From contig CAMPIY010000113.1 of assembly GCA_946886645.1 (NCBI GenBank), positions 1-5,931 of the forward strand: a DNA stretch of 5,931 nucleotides. The letters run 5' to 3'. This document shows positions 1 to 5,660 of this stretch, piece after piece (position 1 is the stretch's first letter; the number at the start of each line of letters is the position of its first letter). The notes under the pieces were generated by a model. It had not been told where the DNA came from and searched no databases. It saw only the letters and a list, made by a program, of their open reading frames with translations. The position numbers and the translations under genes were made by a program. The DNA comes from an uncultured Sphingomonas sp. GTDB lineage: Bacteria; Pseudomonadota; Alphaproteobacteria; Sphingomonadales; Sphingomonadaceae.

Positions 1-1047
1 AACGACATCAACGCCCTGGCCGAGGTTTGCGAGCCCGGCACGGTCGTGATCGCCTCCGGCCAGGTCAACGATGTTCGCCTCTATCGCGACCTGGTCGCCA
101 GCGGCATCCACGACTATCTGCTGAAGCCGTTTACGGTCGACCAGCTGCGCGATACCTTCGCCCATGCCCAGTCGATCCTGTCGGGTCCGCGCGGGGAAGC
201 GCAGGTCGATAAGCCGCACGTCCTCGCCGCCGTCGTCGGCGTGCGCGGCGGCGTCGGCGCCTCGACGATCGCGACCAGCCTGGCCTGGCTGATGGGCGAG
301 AAGTCGCATCGCTCGACCGCCTTGCTGGACCTCGACGTCCACTTCGGCACCGGTGCGCTCGCTCTGGACCTGGAACCGGGGCGCGGCCTGACCGACGCGA
401 TCGAGAACCCCAGCCGCATCGATGGCCTGTTCATCGAGCGCGCCATGATCCGTGCCAATGAGCGCCTGTCGGTCCTTTCGGCCGAAGCCCCGCTTCACCA
501 GCCGCTGGTGACCGACGGAACCGCCTTCTTCCAGCTTCAGGAAGAAATGAAAAGCGCGTTCGAATCGACCGTGCTCGACCTGCCGCGGCAGATGCTGATC
601 CAATATCCGCACATGGTGCATGACGCCCATGTCGCGGTGGTGGTGAGCGAGCTGACGCTGGCGGCGACGCGCGACACGATCCGGGTTTTGGCCTGGATCA
701 AGTCCAATGCGCCGCAGACCAAGGTCATCGTTGCTGCAAACCGCGTTCCTTCGGGGGGCGCGCTTGAAATCAGCAAGAAGGATTTCGAGCAGTCGATCGA
801 GCGTAGCGTCGACATCGTCTTCCCGGAGGACCGGAAGGTCGCCGCGCAGGCCGCCAAGCTTGGCAAACCGATCGCGGAGATTGCCACCGGCAAGATGGCG
901 GCGCCGTTCACTCAGCTGTCGAACATGGTGTTGAGCCATGCCAGCGAGGAAGGCGCGGCCGCCGAAGGCAAGTCGGCAGCGAACTCGAAATCGCTGGTCG
1001 ACAATCTGAAGTCGATGCTGGCCAAGCCGAAAGACAAGGCCGCCTAA
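1..1047 (+). CDS. cpaE: Tad pilus localisation protein CpaE/TadZ (5' partial)
   Basis: The reading frame is open from base 1, so the gene starts upstream; the GTG at 46 lies inside a receiver-like fold and is not a credible start. The visible 348 residues hold the end of a response-regulator-like domain (about 1-60, with a Lys-Pro-Phe at 42-44 where receivers carry their conserved Lys), a linker, and a MinD/ParA-like domain (about 73-312). The Walker A region reads VRGGVGAST (81-89): Ala replaces the usual Lys before Ser-Thr. LLDLDVHFG (108-116), VLDLP (191-195) and NRVP (247-250) fit the switch, Walker B and base-binding positions. The tail is rich in Ala, Lys and Ser. Members of this family help position the Tad secretion apparatus, often at the cell pole, and commonly have an atypical Walker A. 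ATP hydrolysis is therefore doubtful. It is followed by tadB, which supports the call. Cytoplasmic, acting at the inner membrane. Confidence 0.93.
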   Translation, partial: NDINALAEVCEPGTVVIASGQVNDVRLYRDLVASGIHDYLLKPFTVDQLRDTFAHAQSILSGPRGEAQVDKPHVLAAVVGVRGGVGASTIATSLAWLMGEKSHRSTALLDLDVHFGTGALALDLEPGRGLTDAIENPSRIDGLFIERAMIRANERLSVLSAEAPLHQPLVTDGTAFFQLQEEMKSAFESTVLDLPRQMLIQYPHMVHDAHVAVVVSELTLAATRDTIRVLAWIKSNAPQTKVIVAANRVPSGGALEISKKDFEQSIERSVDIVFPEDRKVAAQAAKLGKPIAEIATGKMAAPFTQLSNMVLSHASEEGAAAEGKSAANSKSLVDNLKSMLAKPKDKAA

Positions 1048-1065
1048 GCATCCGGTGTCGCGTGC

Positions 1066-1080
1066 GGGAGGGGCGCCGCC
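1066..1080 (+). repeat. GC-rich intergenic motif, copy 1
   Basis: GGGAGGGGCGCCGCC recurs after tadC at 3118-3133 as the same string with one inserted A after the seventh base. Both copies are on the same strand, in the two gaps flanking tadBC, and both sit in hairpin-forming sequence. It may be a dispersed intergenic palindrome family of the genome. In DNA this GC-rich, chance or convergent hairpin composition cannot be excluded. Confidence 0.35.
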
Positions 1081-1086
1081 CCTCCC
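1066..1086 (+). promoter_or_regulatory. Perfect 9-bp GC hairpin between cpaE and tadB
   Basis: GGGAGGGGC (1066-1074) pairs exactly with GCCCCTCCC (1078-1086) around a GCC triloop. The 3' flank is a run of C rather than T, so this is not a standard intrinsic terminator. In mRNA it could stabilise the upstream cpaE message, pause polymerase or mark a processing site, which would let cpaE and tadBC be expressed at different levels. The pairing is read directly from the sequence; the role is inferred. Confidence 0.55.
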
Positions 1087-1111
1087 CCCGCAAGAGTGAC
1101 GAGCAGGACGA

Positions 1112-1126
1112 ATGGATAGATCATGA
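1112..1126 (+). other. Four-codon mini reading frame overlapping the tadB start
   Basis: ATG at 1112 begins Met-Asp-Arg-Ser and stops at TGA 1124-1126, so its end overlaps the tadB ATG in an ATGA arrangement. AGGA at 1105-1108 lies only 3 nt before this ATG, which is tight for a ribosome binding site, and 14 nt before the tadB ATG, which is long. The arrangement could allow terminate-and-restart initiation at tadB. A frame this short can easily arise by chance. Confidence 0.2.
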
Positions 1127-2097
1127 TCTACATCATCATCTTGGCGATGGGCGTTTTGGGAGCCCTCCTGCTCGGCGCGAAGGCCCTTGGCGGGCCCAAC
1201 TCGCGCAAGGCCGCCAAGCGCCGCATCGAGTTGATGAAAGAGCGGCACGGCGAGGGCGGCGTGCTCGCCGCCAACGCGCAGGCCCAGATCCGCAAGTTGA
1301 TGGCTGCCCGCAACAGCCGCGTGGAAGGCCTGTTTTCGACCCTGATCCCGAAGCCCGCGCTGATGCGCCGGCGGCTGGAACAGACCGGCAAGGAAATCAG
1401 CCTTGGCCGCTACGCCATGGCGTCGGTCGGGATCATGGTGGTCATTGCCGCCCTGCTCATGTTCAAGGGCGCGCCGTTCCTGCTTGCGCTGTTCGCGGGC
1501 ATGTTCGCCGGCGTCGGAATCCCGCACTTTGTCGTCGGATTCCTGATCAAGCGCCGGATCAACAAGTTCAACTCCAACTTCCCCGACGCCATCGAACTGA
1601 TGGTGCGCGGGCTCCGCTCGGGCCTTCCGATCACGGAAACGCTGGGTATCGTCGCGGGCGAAATCGGGGGTCCCGTCGGCCTCGAATTCCGTGCGGTCTC
1701 CGACAAGATGAAGATCGGCCGGACGATGGAGGCCGCGCTCCAGGAAACGTCGGACCGCCTGGGCACCGCCGAATTCCAGTTCTTCGTCATCACGCTGGCG
1801 ATCCAGCGCGAGACCGGCGGTAACCTGGCCGAGACGCTGTCCAACCTGGCCGACGTGCTGCGCAAGCGCGCGCAGATGAAGCTCAAGATCCGGGCGATGA
1901 GCTCCGAATCCAAGGCTTCGGCCTACATCGTGGGTTCGCTGCCGTTCATCGTCTTCACGCTCGTGTGGATGATCAACCCGCAATATATGGGCGGCTTCTT
2001 CACCGACCAGCGACTGATTGTAGCCGGCCTCGGCGGCCTTTGCTGGATGAGCATCGGCGCCTTCATCATGGCCAAGATGGTCAACTTCGAAATCTAA
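1123..2097 (+). CDS. tadB: Tad pilus inner-membrane platform protein TadB
   Basis: This 324-residue protein has the usual TadB length and plan: an N-terminal membrane helix (about 1-21), a basic cytoplasmic stretch (24-95), a hydrophobic pair (about 98-140), a type II secretion F-type domain (about 153-285, opening FPDAIELMVRGLRSGLPI and containing RETGGNLAETL at 229-239), and two closing helices (about 266-284 and 297-318). TadB and TadC form the inner-membrane platform for Flp/Tad (type IVc) pilus assembly, on which the CpaF/TadA motor works. The start is firm: an in-frame stop at 1117-1119 excludes anything earlier. The ribosome binding site is poor (GGA at 1114-1116). tadC follows 12 bp downstream, so the two are surely cotranscribed. 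Assignment as TadB rather than TadC rests on gene order, the N-terminal helix and the F-domain sequence. Also called cpaG. Confidence 0.93.
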   Translation: MIYIIILAMGVLGALLLGAKALGGPNSRKAAKRRIELMKERHGEGGVLAANAQAQIRKLMAARNSRVEGLFSTLIPKPALMRRRLEQTGKEISLGRYAMASVGIMVVIAALLMFKGAPFLLALFAGMFAGVGIPHFVVGFLIKRRINKFNSNFPDAIELMVRGLRSGLPITETLGIVAGEIGGPVGLEFRAVSDKMKIGRTMEAALQETSDRLGTAEFQFFVITLAIQRETGGNLAETLSNLADVLRKRAQMKLKIRAMSSESKASAYIVGSLPFIVFTLVWMINPQYMGGFFTDQRLIVAGLGGLCWMSIGAFIMAKMVNFEI

Positions 2098-2109
2098 CGG
2101 GAAACGACG

Positions 2110-3102
2110 ATGGCAGCCCCCACCGGACCAACTCTACTCGGCGTCGACGTCATCTGGGTGGCGACCGTGCTCAGCGCGGTGGCGACCTTCGCCGTGCTGC
2201 TCGCAATCTACGCGGCCACGACGGTGCGCGACCCGATGGCCCGGCGGGTGAAGGCGCTCAACGATCGCCGCGAACAGCTGAAGGCCGGCATTGTCGCTTC
2301 GACCAACAAGCGCAAGAAAATCACCAACAAGAATGCCGCGGCCGACAAGGTTCGCGGGATCCTCAGCAGCTTCAAGATGCTGCAGGACGACCAGATCAAG
2401 AAGACCCAGACGCGCCTGCAGCAGGCCGGCATCCGCACCAAGGACCTGGCCTTCTTCATCATTTTCGCGCGCTTCGTGCTTCCGGTCGTGCTCGGCATCG
2501 GCGCGATCCTGCTGATCTATGTCGTGGACTATTTCCCCGACTGGTCGTGGATCAAGAAATACGGCTTCGTCGCCGCAACCCTGGTGGGCAGCTACAAGGC
2601 TCCCGACCTGTGGCTGACCAACAAGGTCAAGAAGCGCAGCGATGCGGTGCGCAAGGGCCTTCCCGACGCGCTCGACCTGCTGGTCATCTGCGCCGAGGCC
2701 GGTCTTACCGTCGACGCCGCCTTCAACCGCGTCGCCAAGGAACTGGGCAAGGCCTATCCGGAGCTGGGCGACGAGTTCGGCCTGACCGCGATCGAGCTGG
2801 GCTTCCTCAGCGAGCGGCGCCAGGCGTTCGAGAACCTTGCCACCCGCGTCGACCTGGAATCGATCCGCGGCGTGGTGACGACCATGATCCAGACCGAGAA
2901 ATACGGCACGCCGCTGGCCTCTGCGCTTCGCGTGCTGTCGGCCGAGTTCCGCAACGAGCGCATGATGCGCGCCGAGGAAAAGGCGGCCCGCCTGCCGGCG
3001 ATCATGACCGTCCCGCTGATCCTGTTCATCCTGCCGACCCTGTTCATCGTCATCCTGGGTCCGGCGGCCTGCTCGATCAGCGACAATCTGTTCAAGCACT
3101 AA
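2110..3102 (+). CDS. tadC: Tad pilus inner-membrane platform protein TadC
   Basis: This 330-residue protein is a second, diverged type II secretion F-type platform protein. It has an N-terminal membrane helix (about 14-36), a basic cytoplasmic region (40-110) with the QTRLQQAG element (99-106), two hydrophobic segments (about 112-139 and 152-162), the F-type domain (about 182-310, opening GLPDALDLLVICAEAGLTVDAA), and a strong closing helix (about 296-320). It is thought to work with TadB as the membrane base of the Tad pilus machine. The ATG at 2110 is preceded by GGGAA (2099-2103) at good spacing and lies 12 bp after the tadB stop. A terminator-like hairpin follows, so tadC looks like the last gene of this pilus transcript. 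The tetratricopeptide gene tadD, often found after tadC, is not here. Also called cpaH. Confidence 0.93.
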   Translation: MAAPTGPTLLGVDVIWVATVLSAVATFAVLLAIYAATTVRDPMARRVKALNDRREQLKAGIVASTNKRKKITNKNAAADKVRGILSSFKMLQDDQIKKTQTRLQQAGIRTKDLAFFIIFARFVLPVVLGIGAILLIYVVDYFPDWSWIKKYGFVAATLVGSYKAPDLWLTNKVKKRSDAVRKGLPDALDLLVICAEAGLTVDAAFNRVAKELGKAYPELGDEFGLTAIELGFLSERRQAFENLATRVDLESIRGVVTTMIQTEKYGTPLASALRVLSAEFRNERMMRAEEKAARLPAIMTVPLILFILPTLFIVILGPAACSISDNLFKH

Positions 3103-3117
3103 GCCGATCTCCCTTGG

Positions 3118-3133
3118 GGGAGGGAGCGCCGCC
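3118..3133 (+). repeat. GC-rich intergenic motif, copy 2
   Basis: GGGAGGGAGCGCCGCC matches the motif at 1066-1080 except for one extra A (3125). Here its left half belongs to a short hairpin with CTCCC at 3109-3113 and its right half forms the base of the terminator-like stem. Same strand and same kind of position (gap beside tadBC) as copy 1. Low-complexity GC content limits confidence. Confidence 0.35.
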
Positions 3134-3167
3134 GTCCCGGAAACGGGGCGGCGGCGAATTTCGTTTC
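3127..3167 (+). terminator. Probable intrinsic terminator after tadC
   Basis: Bases 3127-3139 pair with 3144-3156 in a 13-bp stem with a single T-G wobble (3135 with 3148), closed by a GAAA tetraloop (3140-3143), a very stable GNRA-type loop. AATTTCGTTTC follows at once (3157-3167), a T-rich but interrupted tract. The hairpin would end the tadBC message or protect its 3' end from exonucleases. With the interrupted T tract, some readthrough into the small gene is likely. Confidence 0.7.
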
Positions 3168-3197
3168 GGGAACGGATTGGCACCGGCGGCGGTTGAA

Positions 3198-3219
3198 CCC
3201 TGAAGAAGTCCATTCAGGG
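3198..3219 (+). promoter_or_regulatory. Hairpin covering a Shine-Dalgarno
   Basis: CCCTGAA (3198-3204) pairs perfectly with TTCAGGG (3213-3219) around an 8-nt loop. The right arm includes most of AGGGG (3216-3220), the ribosome binding site placed 6 nt before the ATG at 3227. If the mRNA folds this way, translation of the small membrane protein would be held down until the stem opens, for instance by temperature or a bound factor. The pairing is seen; the regulation is inferred. Stability is only moderate. Confidence 0.45.
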
Positions 3220-3226
3220 GAACGAC

Positions 3227-3484
3227 ATGCTGAACTTCACCACCGATCAGTGGATCATCGTCCTGCTGGTGTTCGTACTCGGCCTATTGGTCGGCGGATT
3301 CCTGTTCTCCGGCGGCGGCCGCAAGTGGAAGCACCGCTATAACAACGAGGTCGATCGCCGCACCGAACTGGAGCGGATCCACGCCGAACGCGAGAAGGAA
3401 TGGCGCGAGCGGGATTCGCTCCGTGAAGCCGCGCTGAAGGACCGGCCGATCACCCAGTCGCCGGCCGACGATCCGATTCCCTAG
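3227..3484 (+). CDS. Small single-pass membrane protein, function unknown
   Basis: I do not recognise a characterised family. The 85-residue product has a short N-terminus, one strong membrane helix (about 9-28, with a GLLVGG small-residue patch at 19-24), a GGGRKWK junction (29-35), then a highly charged, probably helical stretch (about 36-70, rich in Glu and Arg) and a Pro/Asp-rich tail. The basic residues after the helix predict the tail in the cytoplasm and the N-terminus outside; there is no cleavable signal peptide. A good AGGGG ribosome binding site lies 6 nt before the ATG and codon use resembles the neighbours, so this looks like a real gene. The terminator-like hairpin upstream separates it from tadBC, so a pilus role is not implied. 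Its stop codon lies one base from the glyS stop. The plan resembles small membrane-anchored coiled-coil proteins in general, with no claim of homology. Confidence 0.78.
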   Translation: MLNFTTDQWIIVLLVFVLGLLVGGFLFSGGGRKWKHRYNNEVDRRTELERIHAEREKEWRERDSLREAALKDRPITQSPADDPIP

Positions 3485-3485
3485 G

Positions 3486-5660
3486 CTAGCCTTCGATCTT
3501 CGAGAAATCGGCGACGCGATGGACGGCGTCGCGGAAGCGGGCGAGCAGGTTGAGACGGCGGGCGCGGACCGCGTTGTCCGCGTCGTTCACCGTCACCTTG
3601 TTGAAAAAGGCATCGATCGGCGCGCGAAGTGAAGCGAGCGCCGCCATTGCGCCGGTGAAATCCTCCGCCTCGACCGCGGCAACCGCCTTGGGCTCCGCAG
3701 TATCAAGCGCCGCAACCAGCGCCGCCTCTTCGGCGGGAGCATCGGACGGCGCGGCCGATCCAAGCGCCATCTCCGCCACCGCCTCGGCAATCGCCGGCTC
3801 CTCGACCAGCACCAGCGGGTCTTCCTCGCCCGTCTGCGGAATCCCCTGCTCCCCACGCGAAGCCATCACGCGCGGCAGGTCCCACTTCTCCTTCTTCAGG
3901 ATGTTGGCGGCCCGCTTGTAACCGGCGAGGAGGTTGGTGCCTTCCGGCGTTTCGACGAATGCCTGCAGCGCTGCCACGCGAGCTAATAACCGAACGAGGT
4001 CGTCCTCGCCGCCCAGCGCAAACACTGCATCGATAAGGTCGTGCCGAACCCCCGCCTCGCGTTGCTGCACTTTCAGTCGGTCGGCAAAAAAGTCGGTTAG
4101 CTGCTGGCCAAGGTCGGCCGGACCATTGTGGCCCGGATCGAACAAGCCGGTCCAGGCCTCGACCACGTTCGAAATTCCAAACCTCAGCCGGTTCTCGATT
4201 TGCGTAGCGATGACGCCTAGGCCGGCCCGGCGGAGTGCGAATGGGTCTTTCGAGCCGGATGGCCGCTCGCCAATCGCGAAGAAGCAGATGAGGCTGTCAA
4301 ATTTGTCGGCAAGCGAGACGGCCAATGTCGCAGGCGCGATCGGAATCTCATCGCCCTGCCCGGCCGGTTTGTAGTGGTCACGAATAGCGTCCGCGACAGC
4401 ATCCGGTTCGCCCTGAGCGCGGGCGAGGTAGCCGCCGATCACGCCCTGCAGTTCGGGGAATTCCCCAACCATGCCGGTGACGAGGTCGGCCTTGGCCAGC
4501 CGCGCGGCGCGCTCGACCTGGTCGGCGTTGGCTCCTTTGACGATGCCTTCCTCGACGAGCCAGCGCGCCAGCTTTGCTACACGCTCGACCTTGTCCGCCA
4601 CGGTGCCGAGTTTTTCGTGGAAAACGATCTGTTCGAGCTTCTTGGCCTGTTCCTCAAGCGGGACCTTGAGATCATGTTCCCAGAAGAAGCGCGCGTCGCT
4701 CAAGCGCGCGGCCAGAACGCGCTCGTTGCCCGCGACGATGGCCTCGCCGCCGTCGTTGGCGTCGATGTTCGCAACGCAGACGAAGCGCGGAGCTAGTTTC
4801 TCCTTCGCATCGCGCATCACGAAATATTTCTGGTTGATGCGCGCGGTGAGCTGGATGACCTCCTCCGGCACATCGAGGAACGCCGGGTCGAACGACCCGA
4901 GCAGCGGCGCCGGCCATTCGGTCAGGCCGGCATTCTCGACGACTAAACCCTCATCCTCGACCAGCGCGAAGCCGGCCTTGTTCGCGGCATCGGCCGCGCC
5001 CTGGCGGACAATCGCCTCGCGCTCTTCCTGATCGACGATCACATGGCAGGCGCGCAGCTTTTCGACATAGTCGTTGGCGCTGCCGATCGTGATTTGCCCC
5101 GGATGGTGGAAGCGGTGCCCCAGCGTCGCCGCGCCGCACTCCACGCCGTCGATCGCCACCGGCACGATCTCCTCGCCCAGCAGCGCGACGATCGAATGAA
5201 GCGGACGCACCCAGCGGAGCGACGATGTCGAGTTGCTCGCGGCGCCCCAGCGCATCGACTTGGGCCAGGGGAAATCGCGCACGATTGAAGCAACCGCCTC
5301 GGCCAGCACGTCCGATGCCGGACGCCCTGCCCTTTCAACTTTAGCAAACCAGACGCCGTCCCGATCCTCAAGCTGCTCCTGCGTCAGGCCGGTCTTGCGA
5401 AGAAAGCCCTCCAACGCTTGTGCGGGGGCCGATGTCCGCGGCCCCTTCAGCTCCTCGCTCACCGCCTCGGTCGCCTCCGGCAAACCCCGCGCGATCAGCG
5501 CCAACCGCCGCGGCGTCGAATAGGTGGTGATGCCTTCATGACTAAGCCCAGCCGCCGCCAGCGCCTCGGCAAACATCCGCGCCAAATCGTTGCGCCCCCG
5601 CGCCTGCATCCGCGCCGGAATTTCCTCGCTTAGAAGCTCCAGAAGGAAATCGGCGCTCAT
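3486..5660 (-). CDS. glyS: Glycyl-tRNA synthetase beta subunit
   Basis: GlyS is the large subunit of the two-subunit bacterial glycyl-tRNA synthetase, which charges tRNA-Gly in the cytoplasm. The alpha subunit holds the aminoacylation site; beta supplies most tRNA recognition. Family landmarks appear in order: LLELLSEEIPARMQ (7-20), STPRRLA (48-54), PKSMRWG (133-139), FLDVPEEVI (261-269), NERVLAARLSDARFFWEHD (312-330), HEKLGT (348-353), the HD-like region around KADLVTGMVGEFPELQGV (390-407), KDPFALRRAGLGV (471-483), and a C-terminal DALR-type anticodon-binding domain ending DFSKIEG. At 724 residues it exceeds E. coli GlyS (689); the extra length sits in an Ala/Glu-rich stretch at about 595-655. 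The start is fixed by the conserved N-terminus and by a 4-bp ATGA overlap with glyQ, implying translational coupling; GGGG at 5669-5672 may serve as ribosome binding site. No terminator is visible after its stop. Confidence 0.97.
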   Translation of the reverse strand: MSADFLLELLSEEIPARMQARGRNDLARMFAEALAAAGLSHEGITTYSTPRRLALIARGLPEATEAVSEELKGPRTSAPAQALEGFLRKTGLTQEQLEDRDGVWFAKVERAGRPASDVLAEAVASIVRDFPWPKSMRWGAASNSTSSLRWVRPLHSIVALLGEEIVPVAIDGVECGAATLGHRFHHPGQITIGSANDYVEKLRACHVIVDQEEREAIVRQGAADAANKAGFALVEDEGLVVENAGLTEWPAPLLGSFDPAFLDVPEEVIQLTARINQKYFVMRDAKEKLAPRFVCVANIDANDGGEAIVAGNERVLAARLSDARFFWEHDLKVPLEEQAKKLEQIVFHEKLGTVADKVERVAKLARWLVEEGIVKGANADQVERAARLAKADLVTGMVGEFPELQGVIGGYLARAQGEPDAVADAIRDHYKPAGQGDEIPIAPATLAVSLADKFDSLICFFAIGERPSGSKDPFALRRAGLGVIATQIENRLRFGISNVVEAWTGLFDPGHNGPADLGQQLTDFFADRLKVQQREAGVRHDLIDAVFALGGEDDLVRLLARVAALQAFVETPEGTNLLAGYKRAANILKKEKWDLPRVMASRGEQGIPQTGEEDPLVLVEEPAIAEAVAEMALGSAAPSDAPAEEAALVAALDTAEPKAVAAVEAEDFTGAMAALASLRAPIDAFFNKVTVNDADNAVRARRLNLLARFRDAVHRVADFSKIEG

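Larger units (their letters stand above)
1048..1122 (+). other. 75-bp cpaE-tadB gap, no cpaF
   Basis: This spacer is far longer than the 12 bp between tadB and tadC. It carries no coding remnant of the CpaF/TadA ATPase that commonly sits between cpaE and tadB in alphaproteobacterial tad loci. It holds a perfect GC hairpin (1066-1086), a Shine-Dalgarno-like AGGA at 1105-1108 and the beginning of a four-codon reading frame that overlaps the tadB start. No convincing promoter elements were found. Confidence 0.7.
3103..3226 (+). other. Structured 124-bp gap after tadC
   Basis: No gene lies here. In order it holds a short imperfect hairpin (CTCCC 3109-3113 with GGGAG 3118-3122), a long GC hairpin with a GAAA loop (3127-3156), a T-rich run, and a 7-bp hairpin (3198-3219) whose right arm contains the Shine-Dalgarno of the next gene. 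No clear sigma-70-type promoter is seen, so how the small gene downstream is transcribed is open. Confidence 0.7.

Noticed and set aside
46..48. GTG as the cpaE start
   Set aside because: The frame is open upstream and upstream residues continue the receiver-like fold, so the true start is outside the window.
1062..1823. Open frame of 253 codons overlapping tadB in another phase
   Set aside because: Low-complexity Arg/Gly/Pro-rich product, no ribosome binding site, and it runs through the GC hairpin; TadB in the other frame is clearly real.
1965..3203. Open frame of 412 codons on the + strand in another phase over tadB and tadC
   Set aside because: The product is dominated by Arg, Gly, Pro and Gln with no hydrophobic or domain pattern; it is a GC-driven shadow of the pilus genes.
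3177..3205. Possible promoter TTGGCA with a 17-bp spacer before the small gene
   Set aside because: The matching -10 position reads CTGAAG, which is too poor to support a call.
2134..3213. Long open frame of 359 codons on the - strand opposite tadC
   Set aside because: It is opposite a well supported TadC gene, its product is rich in Arg, Gly, Asp and His with no recognisable domain, and such antisense frames are common in GC-rich DNA.
3550..5633. Several 70-190 codon frames on the + strand opposite glyS
   Set aside because: Products are rich in Ala, Ser and Arg with no domain, and glyS is conserved end to end on the other strand.
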